A stretch of DNA of 64,000 nucleotides from Albula goreensis (Eukaryota; Chordata; Actinopteri; Albuliformes; Albulidae): the NCBI GenBank assembly GCA_022829145.1, contig CM040756.1, forward strand, positions 1,823,784 through 1,887,783. The letters are read 5' to 3'. Below the pieces are notes generated by a model that searched no databases, was not told the origin of the DNA, and saw nothing but the letters and a program-made list of their open reading frames with translations. Shown here piece after piece: positions 47,036 to 60,000 of the stretch. The position numbers and the translations under genes were made by a program. Each line of letters starts with the position of its first letter. Position 1 is the stretch's first letter.

Positions 47036-47415
47036 AGGAGCCACAACCCCTTCAGGACCGTAGACAAGAGAACGCAGTTGACAGGCGGAAGCCACTGCGG
47101 TCTGTGCTGGAGCTGTCCAGTGCTGAACAAGGGAACTCACTGAAGGAACTCTTCTCATTACATAGCTGTTCCCCATTATCGAACCAGAGGTATCTACATA
47201 AAAGATGCAGTCAAATACGGCCGGGGAGGAGCTTGGCTCTACTCCAGCAGGGCCTCATGCTTAGGCTTGTGTTCCAGGCAGGGAAGGCTGCAGCAAGACA
47301 GGTTCAGCTGATCTGCGGTGGTACCATTGACCTGACCAGGACTATGCCCTGCTCTCTGACCCTCTCAATCCCTCCCCCCTGCCCACCACCAGAGCTTGAG
47401 CTCATTTTAACATGA
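47036..47415 (+). other. Unrecognised open segment behind a good splice acceptor
   Basis: An open frame of about 126 codons follows ggtgtttttttacag|gag on the plus strand and ends with TGA at 47,413. Contents are QPLQDRRQEN, LELSSAEQGNSLKELF, RPGRSLALLQQG and a proline-rich end. I do not recognise a family. It abuts the orphan TINF2-N fragment on the opposite strand. It could be a terminal exon of an unknown gene or chance. Confidence 0.25.
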
Positions 47416-47530
47416 CCCTCCTCCAGTTTCCCATAATGCACCATGTGCTGCTGCTGCACCACTTGCCACATAGCTGCAGAGACGAGCTGAAGGGGGGAAC
47501 CAGCTGGTGCGAGGGACCCCAGAAAAAAAG
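47415..47530 (-). pseudogene. Orphan TINF2-N exon fragment
   Basis: On the minus strand this reads [20 protein letters not shown] then HYGKLEE, the first half of the 203-bp TINF2-N exon seen three times elsewhere. The second half (the [12 protein letters not shown] part) is absent, and there is no donor. It lies 3' of the zinc-finger gene at 49.6-52.1 kb, so it is a displaced relic and not part of that gene. Confidence 0.75.
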
Positions 47531-47939
47531 AAAAGCCAATTGCGGTCGCTAAAACTGGGAGCTCCTGAGGAAATAAATTTGAAAAAAAAAAACTCAATTA
47601 AATAGCAGAACTACATGCATGGAATACAAAGGAAGGTCCTGCTGAGGGTCTCTGCCAGCGAAAAAAAGAGCCACTCGATCTTCTACCGTCCCCTATTCTG
47701 GAGGTGCTAATTACTCATTCACTGCACTCTACAGAAATACACAAAAATAATACTAAAATATGTAAAATGAGCATGGAAATCTGACAAATGTAATCACATG
47801 TATGTTTCACAGGGAGATGCCCTCTTAGCTCTTAAAAATCTACACAAAGTGTGAAATCTGTAAAAATAAAAAAAAAAAAAAACAAAAAAAATGGCGGTAG
47901 AGAAAGAAAAAAATAAAATTGCTTGTTGCTATACACTGA

Positions 47940-48720
47940 AAAGGAAGTTCTTCCCACACTGGGAACAGAGGAAAATGTGCTGAGTGTTTATGTTGCCGTT
48001 TGATCAGAGGCGAATGCACGATAAAGCTTGCCATGCTGGGAACAGGGGAATGGGCGGTCTCCTGCATGTGTTGGCTTGTGTTTTGTTAGATTACTTGTTT
48101 GGCTGAAACTCTTCTCACACTGGGAGCAGTGGCTGGGCGCTCCTCTGTATGTGTTCACTGGCGTCTCTCTAAATCGCTGGAATGGATGAAAGTCTTTTCA
48201 CACTGGGAGCATTTATGCCGTCGCTCACCTGTATGGATTTGCTGGTGTACTGTCAGTTTATGTGACTGAGTGAAGTTCCTCCCGCACTGGCAGCGGTGGT
48301 AAGGAGGCTCCCCTGTATGGTTTAACTGGTGTGTTAACTCGAGCATTTAAAACTCTTCCCACACAGGAGGCAATTATAAGGGTTGTTATCAGGTGTTTTG
48401 ATAAATCACTTGTGAGCCTCTATGAGTCCAATGATGCTTTGTTAAATCTCTCTTAAAACTCTTTCCACACTGCGAGCACTTGTATGGTCGCTTACCTGTA
48501 TGGACTTGCTGATGCTGTGTGAAAGTGCTTACACTCACAAAACTCCTCCCACACTGGGAGCGGTGGTCAGGCGCTCCCCTGTATGTGTTCACTGGTGTGT
48601 TGGTAAAGCACTTGAGTATTTAGAGTACCCTTTTCAGTTTTGGTTTACGTTTGAAGCTCTTCCCACACAGGGAGCATGTGTGGATCCCTGGAATCCCTGT
48701 GTGGGTCTGTGTTGGATTAC
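47940..48720 (-). pseudogene. Decayed C2H2 zinc-finger array
   Basis: At least six finger remnants in different minus-strand frames (for example HKCSQCEKTFIHSSDLERRQ and [20 protein letters not shown]), with repeated ttcccacactgggagcagtg signatures and interrupting stops. The 48,660-48,710 part corresponds to the lone first finger and linker region of a finger exon. It is the remains of a finger exon, not an open gene. Confidence 0.75.
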
Positions 48721-49244
48721 TTGGGACTAGTGTTGTGACAAGACTGTATTGTGAAGCTGGCCTTTTTGCTTTCATATGAACAGCTCTGTGTGTGTTGTGT
48801 GATGCTGCTTAGCCCATATAGAGGTGTGTATGTAATGGGGGAAACTGTGAGCAAATGATGACAAACAAAAATTGATGTGACTGAGTTCGTTGTGGAAGCT
48901 GAATTGCAAACATCCAACTGAAAAGGTTAGGATTTAAGATTAACTTATCATTGATATATCATGAAAAACTCATTTTTACACAAACACAGATCTTACCAAA
49001 AAAAATGCATTGAGAGTCAATCAAAACTTTATTTCTCAAAATTTTGAATCTACCTGACCCAGTGTGACCCAAATTTGCACCAGAATAAGGTACATCTGGC
49101 ATGCTAACACACCTGAAGCATAGCTACAGTTCGGCCAGTCACTGAAAGGGCTGTCTTCTATGACAAAAGGTGGAATCAAACACTGGCTAAAATTAAGGAA
49201 ACCAGTAACACTGGGATATACAGTAATCAGGAACCAATCATCAA

Positions 49245-49571
49245 CTAAACCCTGCAAATATGGCCAGATAAAATGCTGATTTTCCTCATAAAAATACTCA
49301 TCATCATGATGTAATATAGGCAGTCTTCCTGTTTAGTAATACATACCCCTGTACGGGTTCGCTGATGAATTGGTAAATCACCTGAAGTCGCAAAATTCTT
49401 CTCACAGTTGGAGCAGCAATGATGGGGCTTCCTTATATGGGAACTCTGACGTCCAATCAGACTGCGTGAGCTGACAAAATTCCGGCCACACTGGGACCAG
49501 TCACAGCGCTTCACAGCAGGAGTCCCGAGGGATCGGTTCAACAGCAAGAGCATAAGGGGGGGAAGAGGCAC
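49245..49571 (-). pseudogene. Two-finger C2H2 remnant
   Basis: Minus-strand reading shows CSQ..WSQCGRNFVSSRSLIGR and CSNCEKNFATSGDLPIHQRT, each missing the expected linker or a ligand, then stops. Separated from the intact array at 49,612 by about 40 bp of unrelated sequence. Probably the decayed tail of the neighbouring gene's finger array. Confidence 0.6.
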
Positions 49572-49611
49572 TTACTCCCCATCCCCCAGAAGAATCGGCA
49601 GAATGCGTTTA

Positions 49612-52147
49612 CTACTCTGTATGAATTCTCTCATGTTTTCTCAGATTGCTTGTTTGTTTGAATCTCTTTCCACAGTGCGAACAGGAGTATGGCCGCTCCC
49701 CTGTATGAACTCGCTGGTGGTACGTTAGGTGTGCAGCAGACGTGAAGCTCTTCTCACACTGGTCGCAGTGGAATGGGCGCTCTCCTTTGTGAACTCGTTG
49801 GTGTGTCCAAAGTCCGCTTGATTGCTTGAAGGTCTTCCCACACTGGGAGCAGTAGTATGGGCGCTCCCCTGTATGAATTCGTTGGTGCGTCCTCAGACTG
49901 CTCGACTTTTTGAAGGTCTTCCCACAGCGGTCGCAAGGATATGGGCGCTCCCCTGTATGAATTCGCTGGTGTTCTGTCAGACCGTTTGGTTGTGTGAACC
50001 TCTTTCCACAGGTGGAGCAGTGGTATGGGCGCTCTCCAGTGTGAATTCGCTGGTGTATTGCCAGGCTGCTCGCTCTTTTGAAGTTTTTCCCACACGTTGA
50101 GCAGTGGTACGGCCGTTCTCCTGTATGAACTTGTTGGTGTATCGTCAGGCTGCCCGATCGATTGAAGGTCTTCCCACACGTGGAGCAGCTGTATGGCCGC
50201 TCTGCTGTGTGAATTCGTAGGTGTGTCCCCAGACTGCTGGCTTGTTTGAAACTCTTCCCACACTGGGAGCAGTGGTATGGCCGCTTTGTCGTATGGGTCT
50301 GTTGGTGAACTGTGAAATGTGATTTCCACTTAAAGGTCATGTCACAATGGGAGCAGTGGTATGGGTGCTCCCCTGTGTGGGTTCTCTGGTGTGCTGTGAG
50401 AAGTGGTTTAGAACTGAAGCTCTTCCCACACTGGGAGCACTGATACGGATGCTCTCTAAGCTCTGTATGGATCATTTGGTGTCTTTTTAAACGGCTTGCC
50501 CTCAAGAATCTCTTGCCACACAGGGAGCATGTGTGGGCCCCTGGAGTGCCTGTGTGGGACTGTGTTGGGGTGGGGAGTGTCTTAGGGGGTGTGGGGTGCT
50601 GATGTGTGCTGCTGGGAGGCAGTGGATTCTCTGCTCCGTTTCCTCCAGGCCTAAGAATCCTGCTGTGCTCCTCTGGGTGAACCTTCTCAATGTGCTGCTG
50701 AAGCTTCACCTCGTCAGTGTGAATGAATGGGCACTGGGAGCAGGAAAACTCCCCAGACTTCCCTGTAAAAAGAAGATGGGAAATGTATTCATCATAAACC
50801 TATCAATATCAGGTTGGTGTACCACTTCTGTTTTCGTTGACCTGAGTAGTCTGCTCATTGGTCAAATTAAAGCTCAGTTACACTTTCATTGAGAAGGATA
50901 AAATTGAAAAGTCAAGGCACACAATAGTTGCCCGTTTTGATTTTAATGCATCTTTAAATACTTTTGTGTCCATATATTATGTGGGAAAATGTTAGTATAT
51001 GCAACCGGTGACTGATGTTACAAGACACTTTAAGTTGCTCTTCAACCCCGTGCCATTACATATATATTACATGTATTCTTGCATGCATTGCACATGAGAT
51101 GCCACTATCCTCCTCATATAGTCAAGGAACAAAAGAAGGGACACTACGTTTCCCAGTAGTGGGCAAAGTCCTGCGTTGATCACTCTGTATTTCTGTGAGT
51201 GAAATCAGGAAATAAGACTTAAGGCTTAAGTGGGGCTTTAATCTCACCCCATCCCAGGAGGACAGGGCTGTGTCCTGCAGCAGTGGAACAGAACATTTGA
51301 GGAACAAAGCAGGAGTTTCTTTACCTGCAGTTACAGTGGAAAGTCCAGGGGGGGTTCCTGTAGGCTGTCTGACTATACAAGAAGTACCCAGAGACGACAC
51401 GCCTTGCTCTGCGTGCCGGTCGCAGTGCGACATCCCTGATGTTTCCGGCACTCTACCAGTCTGGGTGGTTTGATCCATGACAGCTCTCTTCCCATGTCCA
51501 TCCCTTTCTTTTTGTAGATTGCAGTCGTATTCTTCCTCTTCTTCACGCTCTTCATCTTTCACACCATCCTCCAGAATCACCTCCTGAATCAGACTTTCCC
51601 TACCTTCCGCCTCCTCTACCTTTAAGTTGGAGGGAATGAGCTCCTCCTCACTGCTACACCCATTGCCATAATTCCTCTGCTGCCTCTCCTCCATGCCTTC
51701 CTGTTCCATTGGCTTTTTGACTGAACAGGAAGTGACCAGAGATAACAAACCCCCCGAGTGATGCAGCGTGCAGTTTGGTGCTCCTTCAGTTTTCAGTCCT
51801 CTGTCACTTTGGATGACATTTTCCATTCCATCACCCTTCCTTGCATTATCTCGCTCTTCTTCTTGATTCCACTTGAATGCTTTACCCTCTTCATCTTTCA
51901 CTCCATCTTCTCCCTTCACCTCACGCTGCCTCTCTCCACCTTCCTCCTCCTCATTCTTCATGTTGGAGAGAACGAGTTTCTCCTCCCTGCTCAGCCAATA
52001 GTCATTCTTCCTCTCTACGCTCTCCTCTGTGTCTTCACTTTTGAGCAGGACTGATTTAAACTCCACCGCTGCGTAATCTGTGCTGTCAATCACAGGCTCT
52101 GTCTTCATGACTTCACCTGAGGAGGCGGGGCTTAAAGGATGCAGCAC
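49612..52147 (-). CDS. C2H2 zinc-finger protein with acidic N-terminal region (ZNF-D)
   Basis: Two exons join in frame: 51325-52147 or slightly beyond (acceptor cag at 52,175-52,177; donor gtaaag at 51,319-51,324) and 49612-50762 (acceptor cag at 50,763-50,765). The acidic exon holds repeated SUMO-type motifs (MKTEP, MKNEE, LKVEE, LKTEG). The finger exon has a lone finger FSCSQCPFIHTDE, a proline-rich linker, then 11 complete C2H2 fingers, mostly TGERPY-linked, ending RIHTE with a stop. In frame, a TGA lies just upstream within the acidic exon, so the likely start is the ATG of EVMKTEP, and no TINF2-N domain is joined to this gene. Finger contact positions differ between units, as in fast-evolving fish zinc-finger clusters. 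A predicted nuclear DNA-binding protein of unknown target. Confidence 0.85.
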
Positions 52148-52179
52148 AAGCTTTCACTGGATATGCAGTGAGGCCTGTG

Positions 52180-55100
52180 AGGGAAGGAAAGAGAGGAGCC
52201 AGTGAATCATCTAACAAGGAGTTTCCGAAAAGAGAAAAACAGAGTAAATAGTGGGGATGTTAGTCTTTTCAATGTTGAATAAAAAAATAATACTTTGGTA
52301 AACTTGTCCAGAGTTTGTGTTAAATGTTACGGTTATGTTACATGGTGGTTAAATTAATCATTCTTTCCAGGGCCCATAGGCTATAGCTGAACATCCCCAT
52401 CGACCCGCTAGAACAGCTACATTTTCTGACACTGACTTTTTGCCCAGTTACACAAGTTTTTCAACATCCAGCTCAGGTCAGTATATTTCAACATCCCAAA
52501 AACACTGGTTTAAACAGTTTCGAATGGTTTAAACAACAACAGTCGATCGGTCGATAAAACCTGATCTCAACCATCAATTGTTGGTTACTGGACCAGGCTC
52601 AGTCTCAAACGTTCCCTGATGTAGTCTAGTGAGTGTGCTATTTGGGTCTGTAGGTGGCAGCAGTACACCTACCAGCATGAAGTCTGCCTGTCCTCGATCC
52701 AGAAGCGCGAGTCTGTGTTACGAAACAATGTACTGTAATATGGAAAACCGGCTTTGAAAAGCCACGATCAGGTCAAATTCCACGAAAGAATATTAAGTAA
52801 CGTAAATTAAAACATCCCTCCTCTTTGTCTAGCGATTCACAGCTGTCTGACTACATCTTCAACGCTGGTTCTGCTCATAATTTTAGCCAGTAGCTAACAC
52901 TAAACAAAAATATATATGTTCCGTTGTCTCCCGGAGTAATGCGATTTCCCTCAGTGATGTGTTTCACCATCAACATAATGGGCAGGTAGACAGCAGTATC
53001 TTTACTTTAAAAGTGGGTGAACTGGTTATGCATGTAAAAGTTTTGCCCCACTGGGTGTCTCCGCTAGACTTAAATCTTCTGTATTACTTTTGTTCATGAT
53101 TAGAAATCCATTTTACTCACCCTGCACGGCTTGCAAGAATACGAATTGCGTTTTTGTATCAACGCGCCCAGTCGAGCCAGCGCTTCATCATTAAAGTTAT
53201 CCTACAGTTGCCAAAACATGTCCAAGCATTCAATTGAAATAATTTGCATAAGGTTTTAAGAATGGAAATTATGATGCGTCCAACACATAGCCAGATTTGT
53301 TAAGATTGTAGTCTTGTTGGAAGAAACATGAATAACATAAATCTTTATTTACATCTGGACTGGAACATGCATACCCTTGAGTTCATTGGAGACGCGGAAG
53401 TAAGACGGTACTGCGCATGTTTCTGCTGTGATGGCAAAACATTGAAACTTGAATGTGCCGTTGAGAATAATGAAGACATAAAGCAGAACATTAAGCGTTG
53501 TTTCTCAAACACTGGTTTAAACAGTATTTAGCTTGACGTGCAATAATGAATATGGCACAATTCTTCCTGGGAAATTGTTGTGGGAAACCAAATTATGAAG
53601 AAAAAATGTATGTTGCCTAACACATATTGCATAAGAGACAAGAATGTAGAGGTTTCCTACACAATCATTAATATATTCCGTTTTTTTGTGTGATTTATGA
53701 TAAACAAACCTGGTCATTTTTAATAATTCCCATAAAGACTTACTTACATCAAGTATTAAAATGTAGTGAAGACCAAAGGCAGTTGTGAAGACCAAAGGCA
53801 GAGCACAGGCAGTATGTAAAGATGCCGGGCACACAGACAACAGGCTGTGACCAGAGCTTCACTGGATTTTTTAATTCGAACAAACATGAGAAATTTTTGC
53901 ATTTTCTCCCAAATCTTGCTGGGAAGAAAGGTCAAAATGCCACATAGTTTTATACAAATGAAGGGTTAGTGTCATAGATTGATACTAAAATGACACATAT
54001 GAGCTTGTATGTGCCTTTCAGCTATCTATTTTATCATGGGTGTCAATTCGCAGCTGAATATTCCCTGGATATGCACAGCAGAGGCTGTTTCTGCCATCAA
54101 TTTCTCAATTAAAGTTATTTTAAGATGCAATAAAAATCTTTTTTTTTTTTAAAAAAATAATAATATTAAATATAAATTAATTCAAGCCATTGTCTTCTAT
54201 GTATTGCAATTTTGTTTTACCTTTCATTGTACGTTTTATCTTTTTAATAGAGGACTTTTATTATGACGAGTGTGAACTGGAGGTGGAGGTATTGTGGGCA
54301 GAACACGGGTAAAAGTTCATGGGATTTCCTATAAAATTGCGGTCTTGTTAAATCTTTGTGCTCGTTAAACAGTCTATGATATTTTTCTTCCTCATTCTAA
54401 ATGCAGTCAATCATATGGGAAACACGTTGGCAATTGTAGGATAACGATGCGTTACTGCGACTGGGTGTGTTGACAAGAAACGCAAATCGCTATCTGATTT
54501 TGTAATGTTTGTGCAGGCGGTTTAGGGTGAGTGAATGGTTTTCTACATCGCAAATAAAAGTTATTTTGAAAACGTATTCTAGCGAGGATAGCGAAAGGAT
54601 AGCCAGCGCATGGGACAAAACTGTTGGCTATTTTCTTACCCAGTAGCGCATGCTTTTCACAAGTGAAGATAATGCAAGCTCGCTATCTATTGTTTCTGTT
54701 GAGACGTCTCTGCAAGGCACACAGACTGGAGAACTACTGGAAGGAACCGAGAAATTATATCCATATCTGTTCTAAAATATGGATAGTGTTAGAACCGGAA
54801 ACAAATGTTATTGAGCAGCTAGACCAAAAGATGACTGGTAGATAATGACGGCAATGCTCCAGTAACTAAGTAACATGACATAAATGAATGGCAAGTGTTA
54901 TTTTCCAGTTCACAGAATTTCCCGTAAAATGTCCTGATTTCGAGGCCTAGTAGGCTGACCCTCGATACGGGGAATACTACCATGTAAAACGCTCTTCACT
55001 GATTAGATCAGTTGTTTTCGTTCTGGTCACGGTGGGCGCACAGTGTATGCTGGGTTTTATCCCAACCATAATGAAAAGCGTGGGAACGTAATGAGCTAAT

Positions 55101-56045
55101 ATGCCCGTAGTCCTGAGATACTTCGTCTACTGAAGAATGATTTAATCTCTTCGGACTGCATTAATTGATGAAGAGGTTGGCTTTAAGAAAAAAAAAAACA
55201 GTATTCATAGTGAGTCCTCAGAACCCAGGCTGAGAATAAAGAGATATAATTACATCTGAGAATTAGCCTGTTCGAGTACATTTCCTGATCCCCTCACTTG
55301 CATCCTGTACCTCATAACACAGCACAAAAAGACAAGGCGATGAAACAGAACTCCATCCTCCCACAAAACTGTATCCATGTGGCATGTTCAAGTAAAAATC
55401 TGAGACTTCATGGACTTTCTCTTCTCCCAATAATGTTCTTAAAACCCATCTGTAACTTTGTGAATCTTATGAAATATATGCAAGTAAACACAACACACTT
55501 CCACTCATACTTAGTTAATTTATTACACGCTCAGCTGATCTTCGCTGATGGAACCTGCACAGAAATAGTGAGTTAACTGTCATTAAACTGCCGTGGAAGG
55601 GTTTATAAGCTAGAGGGCTCACCCTTTGAGTTAAAATGGCACAACTGTGCATAAGGTTGGATCAGAGTAACTGTGTTAGGTGATGCAGAACTGAGTAGAC
55701 ATTCCTGTTACCTCTCACTGTGGCATGGCACTACTCATGTTCTCATCTTCTCCACCTGTCCCTTCCCCTCATCTCCTCTGTAAATTGCATGGCATTAGAA
55801 AGACACAAGGAGAAGTGGACAGAGGTAGGAATCTCTTGTTCAGGTCCAGAGTTTTCTCACCCTTCTCACTGGTAAATAATGCAAAACACTCTGTGGCACA
55901 TTTGGCCACTCATTCTTACCCTTCTTAGAGCACAGCACTGCCCTTTTTGAAGGTGACTCAAGAGAGAAGTGAAAAGGACCTTATGTTGTAATTCATATTG
56001 CTCGTTGGTGCAGATGTTATGAATCTGACTGTTATAAACTCTGGC
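52180..56045. other. Intergenic region without a recognised gene
   Basis: About 3.9 kb upstream of ZNF-D and of the Tc1 fragment. The near-palindromic cactggtttaaacagt occurs twice, at about 52,503 and 53,509. A short direct repeat gtgaagaccaaaggca lies at 53,767-53,803. Small open frames show no domain. The part at 52,640-53,130 may hold the ZNF-D promoter (taggtggcagcagtacacc near 52,653 is CTCF-like), but this is weak. Confidence 0.4.
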
Positions 56046-56067
56046 CCTTTCAGGGTGAATTCGCCAG

Positions 56068-56490
56068 TTGAAGAGGCCCATCATGCCTCGCTCCAAAGAG
56101 ATTCCCGAAGACCTCCGGAGAAAAGCAGTGGAGGCCTATGAGTCTGGGAAGGGCTACAAAGCCATCTCCAAGGCTCTGGGTCTCCCCCGGACCACAGTCA
56201 GAGCCATACTGTGCAAGTGGAGGAAGTTTGGGATAGTGGTGAATCTCCCCCGGAGTGGCCGTCCTGCTGAAATCTCTCCGGTCTCTACGAGACCCAGCCG
56301 CAAAATCGTGGAGGACATCACGCACATCCACAGAACCTCGCCCCGCGATCCAAAGGCCTCTCTGGCCTCCGCTAAGGTCAGCGTATTGACCCTGTTAAAG
56401 CACAGGACCTGCCATTTGCCATTTCACCACCGTCCCGAGCTCACCTGCAATTTTGCGTGTTGCAAAATGGGCCGGGACACTGGCCTCTGG
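56068..56490 (+). mobile_element. Tc1-type transposase N-terminal fragment
   Basis: From ATG at 56,082 (MPRSKEIPEDLRRKAVEAYE) the reading frame shows the paired-like helix-turn-helix of Tc1 transposases, including YKAISKALGLPRTTVRAI and the GRP hook (LPRSGRPAEISP). After LASAKVSV the similarity ends in unrelated sequence, and no DDE catalytic core is found. The open frame runs on to 56,634. It is most likely a truncated transposon copy. It lies about 550 bp upstream of the first visible exon of the second TRIM gene. Confidence 0.8.
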
Positions 56491-57039
56491 CAAATCAGGT
56501 GCAGAAAAATGGAATTTCAGCATACATTATGCAAATTAGCATCTGAATTTCACAGAGACAACAGTGAAGCTGCCAATCCAAGAAGAGTAGCCAAGCCACA
56601 AGCCACATACAATAACCTATTGGTTTTGTTTTGATGTGGCACACTGTATGGTGACTATATTGTTTGATCCACAGACAATGCTCAGTTTTCATTGGCCGAT
56701 TCAGCCCTATCAGGAGCCAGTCTGAAAATGATTAACTCTTTTTGTTACTTGTCCATCCTCACAAAAATACTGCAAAAAATATATTTGAATGCATGGAAGA
56801 GACCATTGATTTTTCCTTTATAGTCAAATTCTTTTTGTGTGCTACTAATTCAAACCTTAAGTGACTCAGTTGCTGCTTTAAGTGACCTAAAGTGTAAGTT
56901 TAAGCATATGATGTCACTTTTAGTTTTCACCAGAACTTCATTTTTGAAATTGACCCAAAAAAATCAAGGTGAAAGTGAACAGGGTGTTGTTTGACAGTAT
57001 TATTAGATGTTGTTTTTTATGTAAGTGATGTGTCCACAG

Positions 57040-60000
57040 AAGCTGCTGAAAGCAACGCAAAAGAAATCCCAGCAGAGAATCCAGGAGAGAGAGAAGGAGC
57101 TGCAGGATCTGAGACAGGCTGTGCAGTCACTCACGGTGGGTACTGACCAGAGGAGAAGACAACAGCTGGCTGCTGGAAGAGCCATTTCAGGGCTCAGTCA
57201 GGGCTCTCCTCCAGTCAGCCAGTGAGGAGCCCAGTGTTGGGCCACTTTCCAGCCCTGTGGGGCTCAATCCCACTCAGCCACACTGTGGGGAACAGGCTGT
57301 CTGGGGTCCCAGTAAGAGCTGAGTGAAAGGCCTAGTTCAAATGTACAGCCCTCCTCTCTCTGTGTCTCCTAACAGCGCTCTGCACAGGCAGCAGTAGAGG
57401 ACAGCGACAGGATCCTGGCTGAGCTGATCCGCTCCATTGAGAGAAGGTGCTCTGAGGTGAAAGAGCTGATCAGAGATCAGGAGAAGGCTGCAGTGAGTGA
57501 GGCTGAAGGACTCCTGGAGCGAATGGAGCAGGAGATTGCTGAGCTGAGGAGGAGAGACGCTGAGTTGGAGCAGATTTCAAATACCCAAGATTACATCCAT
57601 TTCCTCCAGGTGACATCACTGGCTCTCTGACAATCTGCACATGTGTACATTGTACATACATGGTGAGGCGTGTTCCTCATTTACAAAGATCTGCTCTTGG
57701 CATCTCCACATGAATGTGCATTGATGTAATGACATTTTTGTTTTTTGTCTGTAGAACTGGAAGTCTCTTTGTGCCCCTCCCGTACCTGGAGACTTACCCA
57801 GCATCACTGTCAATCCACACCTCTCTTTTGAGGCTGTGAGGAAATCTGTCTCTGAACTGAAAGAGCGACTGGAGGACATCTGTAATGGGGAATTAGTCAA
57901 GATTTCTCAAGCAGGTTATTAAGACAACATTATCTTTTATACAGACAAGTGGGGAAATTCATACATTTTGCTGATATCAGATAGTTTGTCGATAAGAGGA
58001 GTTATTTTTATGAAGATTATGAAGAGATTTTTGTAAGACCATTGTCATAAAGCAGCTTTACACAGACACCAGCACTGAGATCCCCTCTGAGCAAAAGTAA
58101 AAAACTGCCTGACTAACAGGAAGAAGCACAGAGCAGAACCCAGCTCAGAGGGGTTTAACGAGTTTAACAGCATTTATGTTAGTGCTGCTGTATGTCCAGC
58201 ACTGAGCAGCCTTAACAAGTTTAACAGCATTTATGTTAGTGCTGCTGTATGTCCAGCACTGAGCAGCCTTAACGAGTTTAACAGCATTTATGTTAGTGCT
58301 GCTGTATGTCCAGCACTGAGCAGCCTTAACGAGTTTAACAGCATTTATGTTAGTGCTGCTGTATGTCCAGCACTGAGCAGCCTTAACGAGTTTAACAGCA
58401 TTTATGTTAGTGCTGCTGTATGTCCAGCACTGAGCAGCCTTAACGAGTTTAACAGCATTTATGTTAGTGCTGCTGTATGTCCAGCACTGAGCAGCCTTAA
58501 CGAGTTTAACAGCATTTATGTTAGTGCTGCCGTATGTCCAGCACTGAGCAGCCTTAACGAGTTTAACAGCATTTATGTTAGTGCTGCTGTATGTCCAGCA
58601 CTGATCAGCCTTAACGAGTTTAACAGCATTTATGTTAGTGCTGCTGTATGTCCAGCACTGAGCAGCCTTAACGAGTTTAACAGCATTTATGTTAGTGCTG
58701 CTGTATGTCCAGCACTGAGCAGCCTTAACGAGTTTAACAGCATTTATGTTAGTGCTGCTGTATGTCCAGCACTGAGCAGCCTTAACGAGTTTAACAGCAT
58801 TTTTGTTAGTGCTGCTCTATGTCCAGTATCGGCTGGCAGGGAGGTCGAGCTTCCAGCAGGGAGAGGCAGGAGAGCTGAACCAGTGAGCCGGGCTGGGCTG
58901 CTCTGTCAGTAATGTGTGACCTTTCGCTTGTTTGGCAGCGGCTGGGCTGGTGCTGGATTCTGACAGCGCGATTCTGTGGGAGAAAAAGTTGAAAATGGAG
59001 GAGGAGGGGAGGGCTGCGCACCCCGGACTCTCCCCAGTCTCCAGCATGGCGTCCAGCGATGCAGAGGACCAGCCTGACTGGTTGGACAACCTTGAAACTG
59101 AGTACAGCGATGTGCAGGAGCGTAAGGTATGACCTGCTCCCCTGCCTCCATCGCACTACGAATACATGAGTGGTCATCATGACAGCCGTTTAAATACTGT
59201 ATTTAAATGGTCAGATTTCGATTTTAACTGTTTGTGATTTTGGGGAAAGCTGAAACAAATTCAGTGGCAAGTTTTCATTGGTTAAGACTAAATACTGATT
59301 CTGATTATCTACTGTTAAAATTTCCACATCTATCCTGTCAATGTTATTTTTCCTTAGTAATCAATTAAAAAAAAAAAATTCACACATTGCTTGATTGTGG
59401 ATTTAGTTAAAGACCCATCTGATTCATCTTGATGTATTTCAGCATCAAATCCTGTGTTTGAAAATGGCATTGGGAAATCTCTGTGTGAGTGGAAATGATC
59501 GCTGATGTTGTTGACCATGTTTCAGAGTCCAGAAAAATCTGATATGTGGGGGGTGCTTATATTACAGGAAATACGGGAAGGGGCGCAGACATCATCAGCT
59601 GATGTCACGATCTCCAGCGAGGAGGAAGAGGATGTATCGGTGACTCCACCCACATGCCAGCTCCTTCCCGCTACAGACAGCATTCCCACCCCCACAGCCC
59701 GGAATGACACCCTCTCCGGCCGGTCCACCAGGAGGAAAGCCAGGACTGACTCTGTGGCCTATGTAAATAAGAGGAGCACCAGACGAAGCTCCATCTCCCA
59801 ACGGACCACAACCATCACCAGGCCAGGTATGAGAAGCATGCCTGTAGACTTGCTCTCACACCTGTGTGTTACCTGAAAGTAAAACAATATGATGAAAGTG
59901 TGCATGCGGTTGATGATCAGGTGAAAACGTTCTCATTTTTTTCCACCCAGTTCAGAAACCAGCATGGGCTACAGGAGATTCCTCATACCCTGAAATTATG

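Noticed and set aside
49754-50329. A 191-codon frame overlapping the ZNF-D finger array
   Set aside because: It is the +1 shadow of repeated finger codons on the same strand. The C2H2 frame carries all cysteine and histidine ligands.
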